From Elusimicrobiota bacterium (GTDB lineage: Bacteria; Elusimicrobiota; Elusimicrobia; UBA1565; UBA9628), in assembly GCA_016234805.1 (NCBI GenBank), contig JACRNU010000073.1, positions 1 to 35,904 of the forward strand: a stretch of 35,904 bases of DNA. The letters run 5' to 3'. Positions within the stretch are counted from its first letter, which is position 1; each line of letters opens with the position of its first letter. Below are positions 8,699 through 17,487 of the stretch, in pieces. The notes under the pieces were generated by a model. It was not told the DNA's origin. It was given only the letters and a program-made list of their open reading frames with translations, and searched no databases. The position numbers were made by a program, and so were the translations under genes.

Positions 8699-8837
8699 CG
8701 CCACCCCGTTCCTTCCGGCGGGCCATAGGACCTATCAGGGCATAGGCCCAAAACGCCCCGATTCGTGGGCCCATGGGCCCATGCCTGCCTGGGGGGGTCG
8801 TGATAGCCTTTAGTGGGCCCTTGCCCGTGGAACGATC
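8699..8837 (+). other. Intergenic region rich in GGGCCC/AGGACC palindromes
   Basis: 139 bases without a convincing gene. It contains the palindrome ATAGGACCTAT (8725-8735), AGGCCC (8744-8749), the self-complementary run GGGCCCATGGGCCC starting at 8767, and GGGCCC at 8815-8820. Related words occur in the intergenic regions near 6124-6142 and 24555-24623. No T-tract or clear promoter was found. The function is unknown. Confidence 0.4.
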
Positions 8838-9221
8838 GTGAGGCGCTTGAAGAAGTTCATCGTCATCGTCTTGATGCTCGCCAACGCGAGCGGGGTCCGG
8901 CTTGTCACCCGTTGCGAGGCCGGCCAGTCCCAGGGGTTCAGCGTTTCCCCGAGCAAGGCGATCAAGGCGTTCGCCAGGGTCCTGACGAAACGCGAGCGGC
9001 ATCCCACGGACCGGCGCGCCCTGGGCTTTCATAAGGTCCGGCAATCCGGCCGCGACCTGGATGGAATCAGGTCCGACAACCGGGTGACTCCAGTGGTCGT
9101 GCATCCTCCCATGGTCGCGGTCCTCCAGTCAGTCAGGGTTGAGTTCCAGCCGGACTTGGCCCGTCGCCTGCCTACAGACTTGAGTCCTGTCCAACCACCC
9201 CACCTGAGTTCTAAGAAGTGA
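8838..9221 (+). CDS. Hypothetical small secreted protein (doubtful)
   Basis: 127 residues from a GTG. The first ~28 residues look like a signal peptide (MRRLKKFIVIVLML, then a small-residue region before CEAGQ). The rest is basic and Pro-rich, with no recognised domain. The Shine-Dalgarno is weak at best. A 169-residue minus-strand frame covers part of the same stretch but begins with no signal or motif. The signal-like N-terminus and position before another secreted protein are the only support; it may be a decayed gene or chance frame. The 8699-9331 stretch therefore may have no functional gene. Confidence 0.38.
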   Translation: MRRLKKFIVIVLMLANASGVRLVTRCEAGQSQGFSVSPSKAIKAFARVLTKRERHPTDRRALGFHKVRQSGRDLDGIRSDNRVTPVVVHPPMVAVLQSVRVEFQPDLARRLPTDLSPVQPPHLSSKK

Positions 9222-9234
9222 GCCGTCCCTCCCA

Positions 9235-9251
9235 CGGGCGATCCTCGCCCG
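9235..9251 (+). terminator. Short hairpin, possible weak terminator
   Basis: CGGGCGA and TCGCCCG form a 7-bp stem with loop TCC, followed by GCTGTCTTTCC. It lies 14 bases after the doubtful small ORF. The T-tract is poor, so termination is uncertain. Confidence 0.3.
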
Positions 9252-9331
9252 GCTGTCTTTCCTGACGATCAGGCGGATATTCCGCAAGGTCGGCCCGCAC
9301 GAAAATCCGGAATCTTGAATCAAGGGAGCAC

Positions 9332-10873
9332 ATGATGACCATGAGAATGACACTGCTGGTTTTGGCGGCAATGGCCTGGAGTTCCAGCGCTTTTGCTGCC
9401 GTCAGCCAGGGGACTATCGAAGCCGGGGAATCCGCAGCGCTCGGCATGGAAGCCCTGATTTCGCATACGGACTTCGGGGCGTTTGCCTTGGGAAGGGGAG
9501 ACAGGGACTCGAAGAAGCCTGCTCCTCCCCAACAACGGCCCCGGGTGACGCCTCAGCCCAAGCCGGAGCAGCCCAGACAGCCTCGCGTGGACCCGAGGCC
9601 TGAGCAGCCTAGACAGCCGCGCGTTGATCCGCGGCCTGAGCAGCCCAGACAACCTCGCGTCGAGCCAAGGCCGGAGCAGCCGAGACGGCCCCGCGTGGAG
9701 CCCAGGCCTGAACAGCCCAGACAGCCCCGTGTCGACCCGAGGCCCGAGCAGCCGAAGCCTCCGCATGTGCGGCCGAGGCCTGAACAGCCCAGGCCGCCGC
9801 ATGTTCAACCCCGGCCTGAGCAACCCAGGCCCCCGCATGCGCAGCCAAGGCCCGGGAAGCCCAGGCCTCCGATCCGGCTTCCGGTCCTGAGACCCGCGCC
9901 CCAACCGGTCAGGCCCGGCCAGCCCAGGCCGGAGCGGCCTCATGCCCGGCCTCTGCCGCGGCCGGACCGCATCTCCCAGCCGCATCTCATCATCCGCGAC
10001 CGGCATGAGGTCCGCCATCCGTCCCATGACCGTTTCGGCAGGCCCATCATGGCGCGGCCGTGGGTCGGCGCTCCCCGCCACACCACCATCGTCAACAACG
10101 TCACCATCATCAACCACATCAGGCTGAACATCGGGTACGAGACCCGGCGGGACTACTACTACTGGCATCAGTTCGACGGGATCTCCTACAGCCACTATTA
10201 CGACATGTACGGCAGCCACTGGTACGGGTTCTACATGGGGCCGACTTACTACTGGACCCGGTACCATGACGGCCGGTTCTGGTGGTTCGATCCTCGGTGG
10301 AGCAGGTGGGTGTATTGGCATCAGCAGCACTGGTGGTATCAGGACCCGGTCAACATCACCATCATATACATCAATGTCAACGACCAGTACTACCGGTACG
10401 ATGACGTGCAGAACGGGGTCGTGCTCAGGCCCGAGCCTGTCACGGCTCCGCCGCAGTCGCCGGCCCAGCCCCAGCCGGAGCAGCCGGCTGAGCCCGTGAA
10501 CGAGAACGACAATGCGTTCTACAGCACGGATGGGACCAGGCTCGTGCAGGTCTACGGCGAGAGGCAGGAAGCGTTCCTGTACGCCCTGGACGTGTCCGAG
10601 GACGAGGATGCCGAGCCCGTGTTCCTGGCGTATCTTGCCGGGGATGTCAGCGAGGTCCGCTTCTCGAACACGGAGGACGGCTCTCCGCTGAGGATCCTGT
10701 GCCTGCTCAAGGACGGGACCTTCGCCTTGTTCGACGCCGAGGGCCAGGCCGTAGGCCAGCCCGCTGCCGAGGACAAGGTGCCGGAGGGAGGCGTGAAGAG
10801 CGGTTCCCTGACCTCCCTCCAGGAGAGAGTGGGGAAAAGCATCGAGAACATCGGATTCGACTCCGCTCGATAA
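9332..10873 (+). CDS. Secreted Pro/Arg-repeat protein with Trp/Tyr-rich domain
   Basis: 513 residues; start supported by AGGGAG five bases upstream of the ATG. A signal peptide with likely cleavage near AFA/AVS (22-23) precedes a region of tandem 12-residue units of the type PRVDPRPEQPRQ (eight regular copies at 84-179 plus one irregular before them), which must be extended and strongly basic. A His-rich linker leads to a striking aromatic block at 274-337: by my count 14 Tyr, 10 Trp and 4 Phe in 64 residues, with His/Arg/Asp between. A Pro/Gln linker (about 370-388) separates it from an acidic C-terminal domain. No family was recognised. A cell-envelope or matrix protein, carbohydrate-binding or self-assembling, is a guess. 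A strong terminator follows, so it is probably monocistronic. Confidence 0.8.
   Translation: MMTMRMTLLVLAAMAWSSSAFAAVSQGTIEAGESAALGMEALISHTDFGAFALGRGDRDSKKPAPPQQRPRVTPQPKPEQPRQPRVDPRPEQPRQPRVDPRPEQPRQPRVEPRPEQPRRPRVEPRPEQPRQPRVDPRPEQPKPPHVRPRPEQPRPPHVQPRPEQPRPPHAQPRPGKPRPPIRLPVLRPAPQPVRPGQPRPERPHARPLPRPDRISQPHLIIRDRHEVRHPSHDRFGRPIMARPWVGAPRHTTIVNNVTIINHIRLNIGYETRRDYYYWHQFDGISYSHYYDMYGSHWYGFYMGPTYYWTRYHDGRFWWFDPRWSRWVYWHQQHWWYQDPVNITIIYINVNDQYYRYDDVQNGVVLRPEPVTAPPQSPAQPQPEQPAEPVNENDNAFYSTDGTRLVQVYGERQEAFLYALDVSEDEDAEPVFLAYLAGDVSEVRFSNTEDGSPLRILCLLKDGTFALFDAEGQAVGQPAAEDKVPEGGVKSGSLTSLQERVGKSIENIGFDSAR
9581..9868 (+). repeat. Eight tandem 36-bp coding repeats (12-residue Pro/Arg units)
   Basis: The units encode PRVDPRPEQPRQ with substitutions: D/E/R/Q at position 4 and a change from PRV to PHV in the last three copies. 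Synonymous drift between copies shows the array is not a recent expansion. It is in frame and lies between the signal peptide and the aromatic domain. Confidence 0.85.
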
Positions 10874-10893
10874 TCGTTCGAAGCGTTCCAGGA

Positions 10894-10931
10894 GCCCGGG
10901 TGCCTTTGGCGCCCGGGCCCCTTCTTGTTCT
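10894..10931 (+). terminator. Rho-independent terminator
   Basis: GCCCGGGTGCC (10894-10904) pairs with GGCGCCCGGGC (10908-10918) as an 11-bp stem with one G-T wobble and a TTT loop, followed by CCCTTCTTGTTCT. It separates the aromatic-rich secreted protein from the helicase gene. Confidence 0.75.
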
Positions 10932-10974
10932 CGATCCGTTCGGGCTGACCCTGGAGCCCTGAATGTAATAGAAT

Positions 10975-13143
10975 ATGCTGATTCCACCTGTGGCCCTGAA
11001 CCTAGACGACCTCAACGAACCACAGCGCGCGGCGGTCCTCCATGACGGGGGGCCGCTCCTGGTGCTGGCCGGGGCCGGGACCGGCAAGACCCGGGTCATC
11101 ACCTACCGGGTGGCCCGCCTCATCGAAGGGGGGGTCTCTCCGGACCGCATCCTGGCCGTCACCTTCACCAACAAGGCGGCCGGGGAGATGAAGAAGAGGA
11201 TCTCGGACCTCGCTCCGGGCGCGGGGTCGCGGGTGTGGGTGCACACCTTCCACTCCTTCTGCTGCCGCCTCCTGCGGCGCCACCATGAGAAGTTGAACCT
11301 CGGCCGGCATTTCACCATATACGACGAGGACGACCAGAAGCGCACGATCGTGGAGGCCATGAAGACCTTGGGCCTCGAGAAGGAGAAGAACAAGGCCGGG
11401 ATGTACGTGCACATCATCTCTCGCGCCAAGGACGACCTCCTCGACGCGGGGTCCTACAAGATCCACTCCGATGCCTCCCCCGACCCGGCCCGTCAGACCG
11501 CGGCGAGCATCTACGAGGCCTACCAGCGCCTCATGGATGCCGCGGGGGCGCTCGATTTCGGCGACCTGATCATGAAGGCCTACGATCTCCTTAGGAATCA
11601 TGAGGATATTCGGAAGCACTACCAGGGTTTCTTCCAGCATGTCCTGGTCGACGAGTTTCAGGACACCAACCGCGCCCAGTATGGCCTCGCCCGGACCCTC
11701 GCGGCCGAGCATAAGAACCTTTGCGTGGTGGGTGACGACGATCAGGGCATCTACTCCTGGCGCGGGGCTAACATCGGCAATATCCTGGAGTTCGAGGGCG
11801 ACTTCGCGAACACCCGCGTGGTGACCCTGGAGCAGAATTACAGGTCCACGCCCCAAATCCTGGAGGCCGCGGTCTCGGTCATCCATTACAACCGCAACCG
11901 CAAGCCCAAGAAGCTAAAGACCGACAATGCCGCGGGAGAGCCCATCGAGACGATGGAGCTGCCCAACGAGGTCGAGGAGGCCCGGTGGGTCGTCCGCCGC
12001 GTGGCGCAGCTCGTGGAGGCCGGCCGGGGCCTGCGCGACATCGCGATCTTCTACCGGACCAATGCCCAGAGCCGCGCTTTCGAGGAATCCCTGAGGGCCG
12101 CGCGGTTCCCCTACCGCATCGTGGGCGCCATGCGGTTCTACGAGCGCAAGGAGGTCAAGGACGTCCTCTCCTATGGCCGAGCCATCGTCAACCCGGATGA
12201 TACCGCGGCCCTCGTGAGGATCATCAATGTTCCGCCGCGCGGCATCGGCAAGGCCAGCCTCGATCGGCTTTCCCACGACGCCCGGGAGTCCGGGATGTCG
12301 CTGTGGGAGGCGCTCAAGGTCGCTCCGGGACTCTCCAGCGTGAGCCCGGCTTCGAAGCGGGCCATCCAGCGCTTCGTCGAGCTCATGGAGCACCTGCGCT
12401 CCCAGGCGGCCAGCCGGCCCCCGTGCGTGGCGCTGGAGACGGTCATCGAGGCCTCCGGCCTCAGGGTGTGGCTCGAGGAGGAGACCAAGACCGACCCGGA
12501 GGCCGCCGGCCGTCTGGAGAACATCGCGGAGCTGGTCAATGCGGCCAAGGACTACGAACTCAGGCTTTCCGCCGCCGGTGAGGCCGCGGACCTCGGCCGC
12601 TACATGGAGGAGGTCGCCCTGCAGAGCGGGGTGGACTCCTACGACGAGAGCGTCCCGGCGGTCACCCTCATGACCGTACACCTGGCCAAGGGCCTGGAGT
12701 TCCCCGTGGTCTTCCTCACCGGCCTCGAGGAGGGGCTTTTCCCCATCGGTTCCAACGCCGCGCCCAAGGACCTCGAAGAGGAGCGCCGGCTCTGCTACGT
12801 GGGCATGACTCGGGCGCGCGAGAAGCTGTATCTGACCCATGCCAACACACGGAGGATCTTCGGCCACGTCTTCGCCAGCCTGCCGTCGCGGTTCATCTTG
12901 GAGTCCCAGCTCACGCAGGGCTCCCCGGTCCTGCCCTCCCGCCCGGTCCGGAGCCCGGATGCCGCGCCGGTCCGGTCCCTGGCCGCGATGCGGGTCGGCA
13001 TGAGGGTCCGTCATCCCTCCTTCGGCCTGGGGAAGGTGACCGAGTCGTCGGGTTCCGGCAAGGACGCGCGCGTGATGGTCCGTTTCGACGACGGCAGGAC
13101 CACGAAGCTCCTGGTGCGCTACGCGCCTCTGGAACCTGCATGA
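10975..13143 (+). CDS. pcrA: UvrD/PcrA-type superfamily 1A DNA helicase
   Basis: 722 residues, a usual length for PcrA. All helicase motifs are present in order: LNEPQRAAV (Q motif), GAGTGKTRVI (Walker A), TFTNKAAGEM (Ia), VDEFQDTN (II), VVGDDDQGIYSWRGA (III), LEQNYRST (IV), TVHLAKGLEF (V) and YVGMTRAREK (VI). The C-terminal ~50 residues (RVGMRVRHPSFGLGKV...VRFDDG) form the small Tudor-like domain that binds RNA polymerase in PcrA/UvrD. It unwinds DNA 3' to 5' in repair and in resolving replication-transcription conflicts. The ATG has no Shine-Dalgarno; TGTAAT and TAGAAT hexamers lie directly before it, and GTG at 10990 is a possible alternative start. gatC follows four bases after the stop. 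Confidence 0.93.
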   Translation: MLIPPVALNLDDLNEPQRAAVLHDGGPLLVLAGAGTGKTRVITYRVARLIEGGVSPDRILAVTFTNKAAGEMKKRISDLAPGAGSRVWVHTFHSFCCRLLRRHHEKLNLGRHFTIYDEDDQKRTIVEAMKTLGLEKEKNKAGMYVHIISRAKDDLLDAGSYKIHSDASPDPARQTAASIYEAYQRLMDAAGALDFGDLIMKAYDLLRNHEDIRKHYQGFFQHVLVDEFQDTNRAQYGLARTLAAEHKNLCVVGDDDQGIYSWRGANIGNILEFEGDFANTRVVTLEQNYRSTPQILEAAVSVIHYNRNRKPKKLKTDNAAGEPIETMELPNEVEEARWVVRRVAQLVEAGRGLRDIAIFYRTNAQSRAFEESLRAARFPYRIVGAMRFYERKEVKDVLSYGRAIVNPDDTAALVRIINVPPRGIGKASLDRLSHDARESGMSLWEALKVAPGLSSVSPASKRAIQRFVELMEHLRSQAASRPPCVALETVIEASGLRVWLEEETKTDPEAAGRLENIAELVNAAKDYELRLSAAGEAADLGRYMEEVALQSGVDSYDESVPAVTLMTVHLAKGLEFPVVFLTGLEEGLFPIGSNAAPKDLEEERRLCYVGMTRAREKLYLTHANTRRIFGHVFASLPSRFILESQLTQGSPVLPSRPVRSPDAAPVRSLAAMRVGMRVRHPSFGLGKVTESSGSGKDARVMVRFDDGRTTKLLVRYAPLEPA

Positions 13144-13147
13144 TTTT

Positions 13148-13432
13148 ATGGGTATCTCCATCGACATCGTCCGAAAAGTCGCGCGGCTGGCGCGGCTGAC
13201 GCTCACGGCCGACGAGGCCGCTCTTTACCAGTCCCAGCTCGGGACGGTTCTCGACCACATGGCGGACCTTTCGAGCGTCGACGCGGCAGGCTTGGCCGGG
13301 ACCCTTGCGGCGCCGGTCCCGGCCGACGTCCTGCGCGAGGATTCCCCCGAGCCTTTCGAGGCCCGGGAGGAGCTCCTGGCCAATGCCCCGGAGCGCGAAG
13401 GCTCCTATTTCAAGGTGAGGAAAGTCCTCTGA
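13148..13432 (+). CDS. gatC: Asp-tRNA(Asn)/Glu-tRNA(Gln) amidotransferase subunit C
   Basis: 94 residues, normal for GatC. The typical N-terminal pattern is visible: ISIDIVRKVARLARLTLTADE, then LGTVLDHMADLSSVD, the central AxPVPADVLREDSPE and the ending EGSYFKVRKVL. GatC wraps around and stabilises GatA in the trimeric enzyme that converts misacylated Glu-tRNA(Gln) or Asp-tRNA(Asn) to the amide. It starts four bases after the helicase stop. Unusually, a TPR gene lies between it and gatA. Confidence 0.93.
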   Translation: MGISIDIVRKVARLARLTLTADEAALYQSQLGTVLDHMADLSSVDAAGLAGTLAAPVPADVLREDSPEPFEAREELLANAPEREGSYFKVRKVL

Positions 13433-13443
13433 AGAGGTTCTTC

Positions 13444-14541
13444 ATGGTCCTGGCCGTGCTCCTGGCGGTCCTCGCCGCCGCTGTTCCCGCGCACGCGAAG
13501 AAGAAGTCCCCGAACCGGGCCGCGACGAAATCCCTCAACGCGGCGGTCGAGTCCTACCACCGGGCGGACTTCGACGGCGCCATGGAGCGGTTCGACCGCG
13601 CCATCGCCCTGTACCCGGACTGGAAGACGGCTTTCGCATACCGGGCCATGTGCCGCTGGGCCATGGGGGACAAGGCCGGGGCGGCCGAAGACGCCGAAGG
13701 GGCCCTCAAGCTCCGCCCGAACACGGGACAGTCGTTCGTGGGACGGGGGATGGCGCGGCTCATCAAGAAGGACCTCGATGGAGCCCAGGAGGACTTCGAG
13801 GCCGCCATCGAGGCCGAACCCGACCTGCCCGAAGCCCACTACGCGCTCGGCACGGTCCAGAGCATGCGGGGCCATCTGCCCGCCGCGGTCGAGCACCTCG
13901 ACAACGCCGTTCGCATCAAGTCCAACTATGCCGTGGCCCTGCTGCTCCGGGGGAACGTCAAGGACAGGCGCAAGGACTTCGCCGGCGCGGTGAAGGACTA
14001 TAACCGCGTCCTGGAGATCAACCCGCGGTTCACGACGGTCCTCTACTGGCGGGCGAAGAGCCTGCGCGACGTGAAGGAATACCACAAGTCCCTCATGGAC
14101 CTCGACGAGTTCCTCGAGGCCGCGCCCGACTTCGTGGAAGGCGTCTACCTGCGCAGCAACGTGCGGGCCCTGACCGGCGACTTCGAGGGAGCGGTGGCGG
14201 ACCTCGACCGGGTCATCGAGCTCGACCCCAAGCGCGCCCTGGCGTACTCCAACCGCGGGCTGGCCCGCTTCAGGATCGGGGACAAGGCGGGCGCGGTGGC
14301 GGACCTGCGCAAGGCCATGGCCATGGACCCGAGCCGCAAGGCGAAGATTTCGGCGGTCCTCGAGCAGGTGGAGGACTCCGAGCAGGCGGTGCTCATGGAC
14401 AAGTCCAGCCCGGAGCCTGGCGTGGTCGCGGTCCCGGTGGAAGAGGACGAGGGTGACGCGAAGCCCGGGAAGACTGGCAAGGCCGCCAGCCCCGCATCCA
14501 TCGAGGAGAGCGGCCAGGAGGAGACGTTCTTTGTCCCCTGA
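13444..14541 (+). CDS. Periplasmic/secreted TPR protein inserted between gatC and gatA
   Basis: 365 residues. The N-terminus is a signal sequence ([21 protein letters not shown]). It is followed by about eight tandem tetratricopeptide repeats (residues 35-305) of the form [22 protein letters not shown] and [19 protein letters not shown], then an acidic tail. TPRs bind protein partners; none can be named. ATG at 13444 has AAGAGG six bases upstream. In-frame CTG at 13429, overlapping the gatC stop, would add MKRFF and a positively charged n-region more typical of signal peptides, with a GTGAGG site upstream. The 3' end overlaps gatA by 11 bases and contains the gatA ribosome-binding site, so the two are likely translationally coupled. 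No functional link to amidotransferase is known to me. Confidence 0.85.
   Translation: MVLAVLLAVLAAAVPAHAKKKSPNRAATKSLNAAVESYHRADFDGAMERFDRAIALYPDWKTAFAYRAMCRWAMGDKAGAAEDAEGALKLRPNTGQSFVGRGMARLIKKDLDGAQEDFEAAIEAEPDLPEAHYALGTVQSMRGHLPAAVEHLDNAVRIKSNYAVALLLRGNVKDRRKDFAGAVKDYNRVLEINPRFTTVLYWRAKSLRDVKEYHKSLMDLDEFLEAAPDFVEGVYLRSNVRALTGDFEGAVADLDRVIELDPKRALAYSNRGLARFRIGDKAGAVADLRKAMAMDPSRKAKISAVLEQVEDSEQAVLMDKSSPEPGVVAVPVEEDEGDAKPGKTGKAASPASIEESGQEETFFVP
14516..14523 (+). promoter_or_regulatory. Ribosome-binding site deciding the gatA TTG start
   Basis: AGGAGGAG lies inside the end of the TPR gene, seven bases before TTG at 14531. The longer in-frame start at 14453 gives a Pro/Arg-rich N-terminus unlike GatA, so the TTG is preferred. 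Confidence 0.7.
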
Positions 14542-16015
14542 CCTGAGCGCCTCCGGGATCGCGGCCGGGGTGGGGGCCGGGAGGCTCTCCGCGGCCGAGG
14601 TCCTCGAGACGCGCCTGGCGAGGATCCGCGAGCTCGACCCGCGGATCAGGGCGTTCCTCAAGGTCCACGAGGATTCGGCGCGCTGCCGGGCCAGGGCTCT
14701 CGACGAGCGCAGGGCGGCGGGAGGAAGGCTCGGTAGGCTGGCCGGCGTCCCCATCGCCCTCAAGGACAACATCCATGCCCGGGGCTGGGAAACGACCTGC
14801 GGGTCGAAGATCCTCCAGGGATTCCGCGCGCCCTTCGACAGCGAGGTCGTCGAACGCCTCATGCGCGAGGACGCGGTGCTCGTGGGCAAGACCAACCTCG
14901 ATGAGTTCGCCATGGGCTCGTCCACGGAGAACTCCGCGTTCTTCCCGACCGCCAATCCCTGGGACTTGGACCGGGTGCCCGGGGGGTCGAGCGGAGGCTC
15001 TGCCGCTGCCGTCGCTAGCGGGATGGTCCCGGCCGCGCTCGGGTCCGATACCGGCGGGTCGGTGCGCCAGCCCGCGGGCTTCTGCGGCGTGGTGGGGGTC
15101 AAGCCCACCTACGGCCTGGTCTCGCGCCGCGGGTTGGTGGCTTTCGCGTCCTCGCTCGACCAGATCGGGCCCCTGACGGCCACGGTCGAAGACGCAGCCC
15201 TCATGCTCTCCGTGGCCGGCGGCCACGACCCGAAGGATTCCACCTCCTCGCCCCGGCCCCTGCCGGACTATGCCGGGTCCCTTTCCGGGGGCGTCCGCGG
15301 GCTCAGGATCGGCCTGCCCAGGGAATATTTCACCGGAGGCGCGCATCCCGAGACCGAGAAGCTCGTGCGCGAGGGCGTGGCCAGCCTAGAGCGCCTGGGA
15401 GCGTCGGTCGTCGAGGTCTCCCTGCCGCACACGAAGCACGCCATCAGCGCCTACTATGTCATCGCCCCTTGCGAGGCCAGCTCCAACCTGGCGCGATTCG
15501 ACGGCGTGCGCTACGGGGTTCGGGCGCGGGGCGGGCTGAGTCTCGAGGAGGACTACGCCGTGGCTCGGGGCTCGGGCTTCGGCCCCGAGGTCAAGCGCCG
15601 CGTCATGCTCGGGACCTATGCCCTGAGCGCGGGCTACTACGATGCCTACTACGGCAGGGCGCAGAAGGCGCGCGCGCTCATCAGGCGGGACTTCGAGGAT
15701 GTCTTCGGCAAGGTGGACGTGCTCGCGACCCCGACCTCGCCGGCCACGGCTTTCCGGTTCAATGAGAAGGCCGAGCCCATGGCGATGTACTTGGCGGATA
15801 TCTTCACCATCACCGCAAACCTCGCCGGCATCCCCGGCATTTCTGTGCCGTGCGGCCTGACCCAAGGCCTGCCCGTGGGCCTGCAGTTCCTGGCCGACTC
15901 CTTCAGGGAAGACCTCCTCTTCAGGTCCGCTGCCGCGCTCGAGCGGGAGCGGCCGTTCCCGGTGTTTCCCTTCGCGGAGGGGGCGGGGCAGGGGCCAAGA
16001 CATGAGCCAGCCTGA
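14531..16015 (+). CDS. gatA: Asp-tRNA(Asn)/Glu-tRNA(Gln) amidotransferase subunit A
   Basis: 494 residues from TTG. The amidase signature is complete: ALKDN with K78, [13 protein letters not shown] with the cis-Ser S153, and [12 protein letters not shown] with nucleophile S177. This matches the Lys-cisSer-Ser triad of characterised GatA proteins almost to the residue. GatA hydrolyses glutamine (or asparagine) and channels ammonia to Gat[24 protein letters not shown] is also typical. The upstream gene overlaps by 11 bases and gatB overlaps the 3' end by 14 bases, so the genes are translated in series. Confidence 0.95.
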   Translation: MSPDLSASGIAAGVGAGRLSAAEVLETRLARIRELDPRIRAFLKVHEDSARCRARALDERRAAGGRLGRLAGVPIALKDNIHARGWETTCGSKILQGFRAPFDSEVVERLMREDAVLVGKTNLDEFAMGSSTENSAFFPTANPWDLDRVPGGSSGGSAAAVASGMVPAALGSDTGGSVRQPAGFCGVVGVKPTYGLVSRRGLVAFASSLDQIGPLTATVEDAALMLSVAGGHDPKDSTSSPRPLPDYAGSLSGGVRGLRIGLPREYFTGGAHPETEKLVREGVASLERLGASVVEVSLPHTKHAISAYYVIAPCEASSNLARFDGVRYGVRARGGLSLEEDYAVARGSGFGPEVKRRVMLGTYALSAGYYDAYYGRAQKARALIRRDFEDVFGKVDVLATPTSPATAFRFNEKAEPMAMYLADIFTITANLAGIPGISVPCGLTQGLPVGLQFLADSFREDLLFRSAAALERERPFPVFPFAEGAGQGPRHEPA

Positions 16016-17459
16016 TTTCGAGCTCGTGGCGGGCCTGGAAGTGCACTGCCAGCTCGCGACCCGGACCAAGCTCTTCTGCGGGTGCGTCAACGGGGCTTCC
16101 GGGGCCGAGGCCAACACCGCGGTCTGCCCGGTGTGCACCGGACAGCCGGGCAGCCTTCCGGTGCTCAACAAGGCCGCAGTCGAGCTCGCGTTCAAGGCTG
16201 CCCTGGCCCTGGACTGCGGGCTCGCGGGCACATCGGTCTTCGCCAGGAAGAACTATTTCTACCCGGACCTGCCCAAAGCCTACCAGATCTCCCAATACGC
16301 GGAGCCCTTGGCCAAGGGCGGGGCCGTGGTTTTCACCGCAGGAGGCGTCGCGAAGAAGGCGCGGCTGCAGCGCATCCATCTGGAAGAGGACGCGGGCAAG
16401 CTCCTGCACGCCATCGGCTCGCGCGAGCTCGACTGCACCCTGGTGGACTTCAACCGGTGCGGCTCTCCGCTCATCGAGATCGTCTCCGAGCCGGACATCT
16501 TCTCGGGATCGGAGGCCCATGCCTTCCTGGCCGCCTTGAAGGAGATATTGCTCTACGCAGGCGTCTCCCATTGCGACATGGAAAAGGGAGAGCTGCGCTG
16601 CGACGCCAACATCTCGGTCCGAAGGAAAGGCGATGCGGCTCTCGGCACGAAGGTGGAGATCAAGAACCTCAACTCGTTCAAGGCCGTGAAAGAGGCCCTG
16701 GACCACGAGTTCAGCCGTCAGGTCGGGGTCATCGAGGCAGGCGGGAGGATCGTCCAGGAGACCAGGCTCTGGGACGTCGAGAAGCGGCGCACCGAGCTCA
16801 TGCGGTCCAAGGAAGATGCCCACGACTACCGCTATTTCCCGGACCCGGACCTCGCTCCTCTCGTGGCCGAGCCCCGCTGGGTGGAGGCTGTGAAAGCCTC
16901 CCTGCCGGAGCTGCCCGCGGCCAGGCGGATGCGCTACACCGAGGCCTTCGGGCTCTCCGGGTATGATGCCGAGGTCCTGACCTCGGACCGGGCTTTGGGG
17001 GACTATTTCGAGGGAGCAGCCAAGGGGCTTGCTCCCGAGGCGGTCAAGACCTGCGTCAACCTCATCACCACGGACCTCTTGGGCCGCCTGAACGCAGAAA
17101 GCCTGCCGGTCGGCCGCTGCCCGCTCGCTCCCGGAGCGCTCGGCTCCCTGGCCGGCCTCATCCACAAGGGCACGCTTTCGACGAAGCTCGCCAAGGAGGT
17201 CTTCTCCAAGGCCTGGGACACGGGGAAAGCGCCCGAGGCCCTGGTCGCCGAGCTCGGGCTCGCCCAGGTCTCGGATGAAGGCCAGGTCCGGGAGTGGGTG
17301 AAGGCCGCGTGCTCGGCCAATGCCCAGGCCGTGGCCGACCTCAAGTCCGGAAACGGGCGGGCCATCGGCGCGCTCGTGGGCGCGGTCATGAAGCTCTCCA
17401 AGGGCAAGGCCAACCCGTTGCTCGTGAACCGAAGGGCAAGGCCAACCCGTTGCTCGTGA
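16002..17459 (+). CDS. gatB: Asp-tRNA(Asn)/Glu-tRNA(Gln) amidotransferase subunit B, C-terminus altered by tandem duplication
   Basis: 485 residues. The N-terminal kinase-like domain begins [13 protein letters not shown] and has the zinc-site pattern CGC...CPVCTG (about 26-48), then [42 protein letters not shown] and RCDANISVR. The GatB/YqeY tail domain covers about the last 150 residues. GatB activates the tRNA-bound Glu or Asp by phosphorylation and amidates it. The end is abnormal: an exact 32-bp duplication (17400-17463) shifts the frame after NPLLVNR, giving RARPTRCS instead of the family-like LIKEEVRA. The undamaged frame would stop at 17491, overlapping the next gene's ATG. Only the last eight residues change, so the protein may still work. 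The duplication could be real or an assembly error. Confidence 0.93.
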   Translation: MSQPDFELVAGLEVHCQLATRTKLFCGCVNGASGAEANTAVCPVCTGQPGSLPVLNKAAVELAFKAALALDCGLAGTSVFARKNYFYPDLPKAYQISQYAEPLAKGGAVVFTAGGVAKKARLQRIHLEEDAGKLLHAIGSRELDCTLVDFNRCGSPLIEIVSEPDIFSGSEAHAFLAALKEILLYAGVSHCDMEKGELRCDANISVRRKGDAALGTKVEIKNLNSFKAVKEALDHEFSRQVGVIEAGGRIVQETRLWDVEKRRTELMRSKEDAHDYRYFPDPDLAPLVAEPRWVEAVKASLPELPAARRMRYTEAFGLSGYDAEVLTSDRALGDYFEGAAKGLAPEAVKTCVNLITTDLLGRLNAESLPVGRCPLAPGALGSLAGLIHKGTLSTKLAKEVFSKAWDTGKAPEALVAELGLAQVSDEGQVREWVKAACSANAQAVADLKSGNGRAIGALVGAVMKLSKGKANPLLVNRRARPTRCS

Positions 17460-17463
17460 ACCG
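17400..17463 (+). repeat. Exact 32-bp tandem duplication at the end of gatB
   Basis: The unit at 17400-17431 is repeated without mismatch at 17432-17463. As 32 is not a multiple of three it shifts the gatB frame. Removing one copy restores a family-typical C-terminus and an ATGA stop/start overlap with the downstream gene. Confidence 0.95.
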
Positions 17464-17487
17464 TCTGATCAAGGAGGAAGTCCGGGC

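Noticed and set aside
8595-9104. 169-residue minus-strand open frame over the end of the M20 gene and the following region
   Set aside because: It has no signal, motif or ribosome-binding site, and it runs antisense into a well-supported gene; typical of long chance frames in GC-rich DNA.
9581-9868. CRISPR-like array
   Set aside because: The 36-bp periodicity is an in-frame protein repeat without unique spacers.
9320-10987. 555-residue minus-strand open frame antisense to the Pro/Arg-repeat protein
   Set aside because: Its Arg/Leu/Gly/Pro repeats mirror the complementary coding repeat. The plus strand has a Shine-Dalgarno, signal peptide and terminator.
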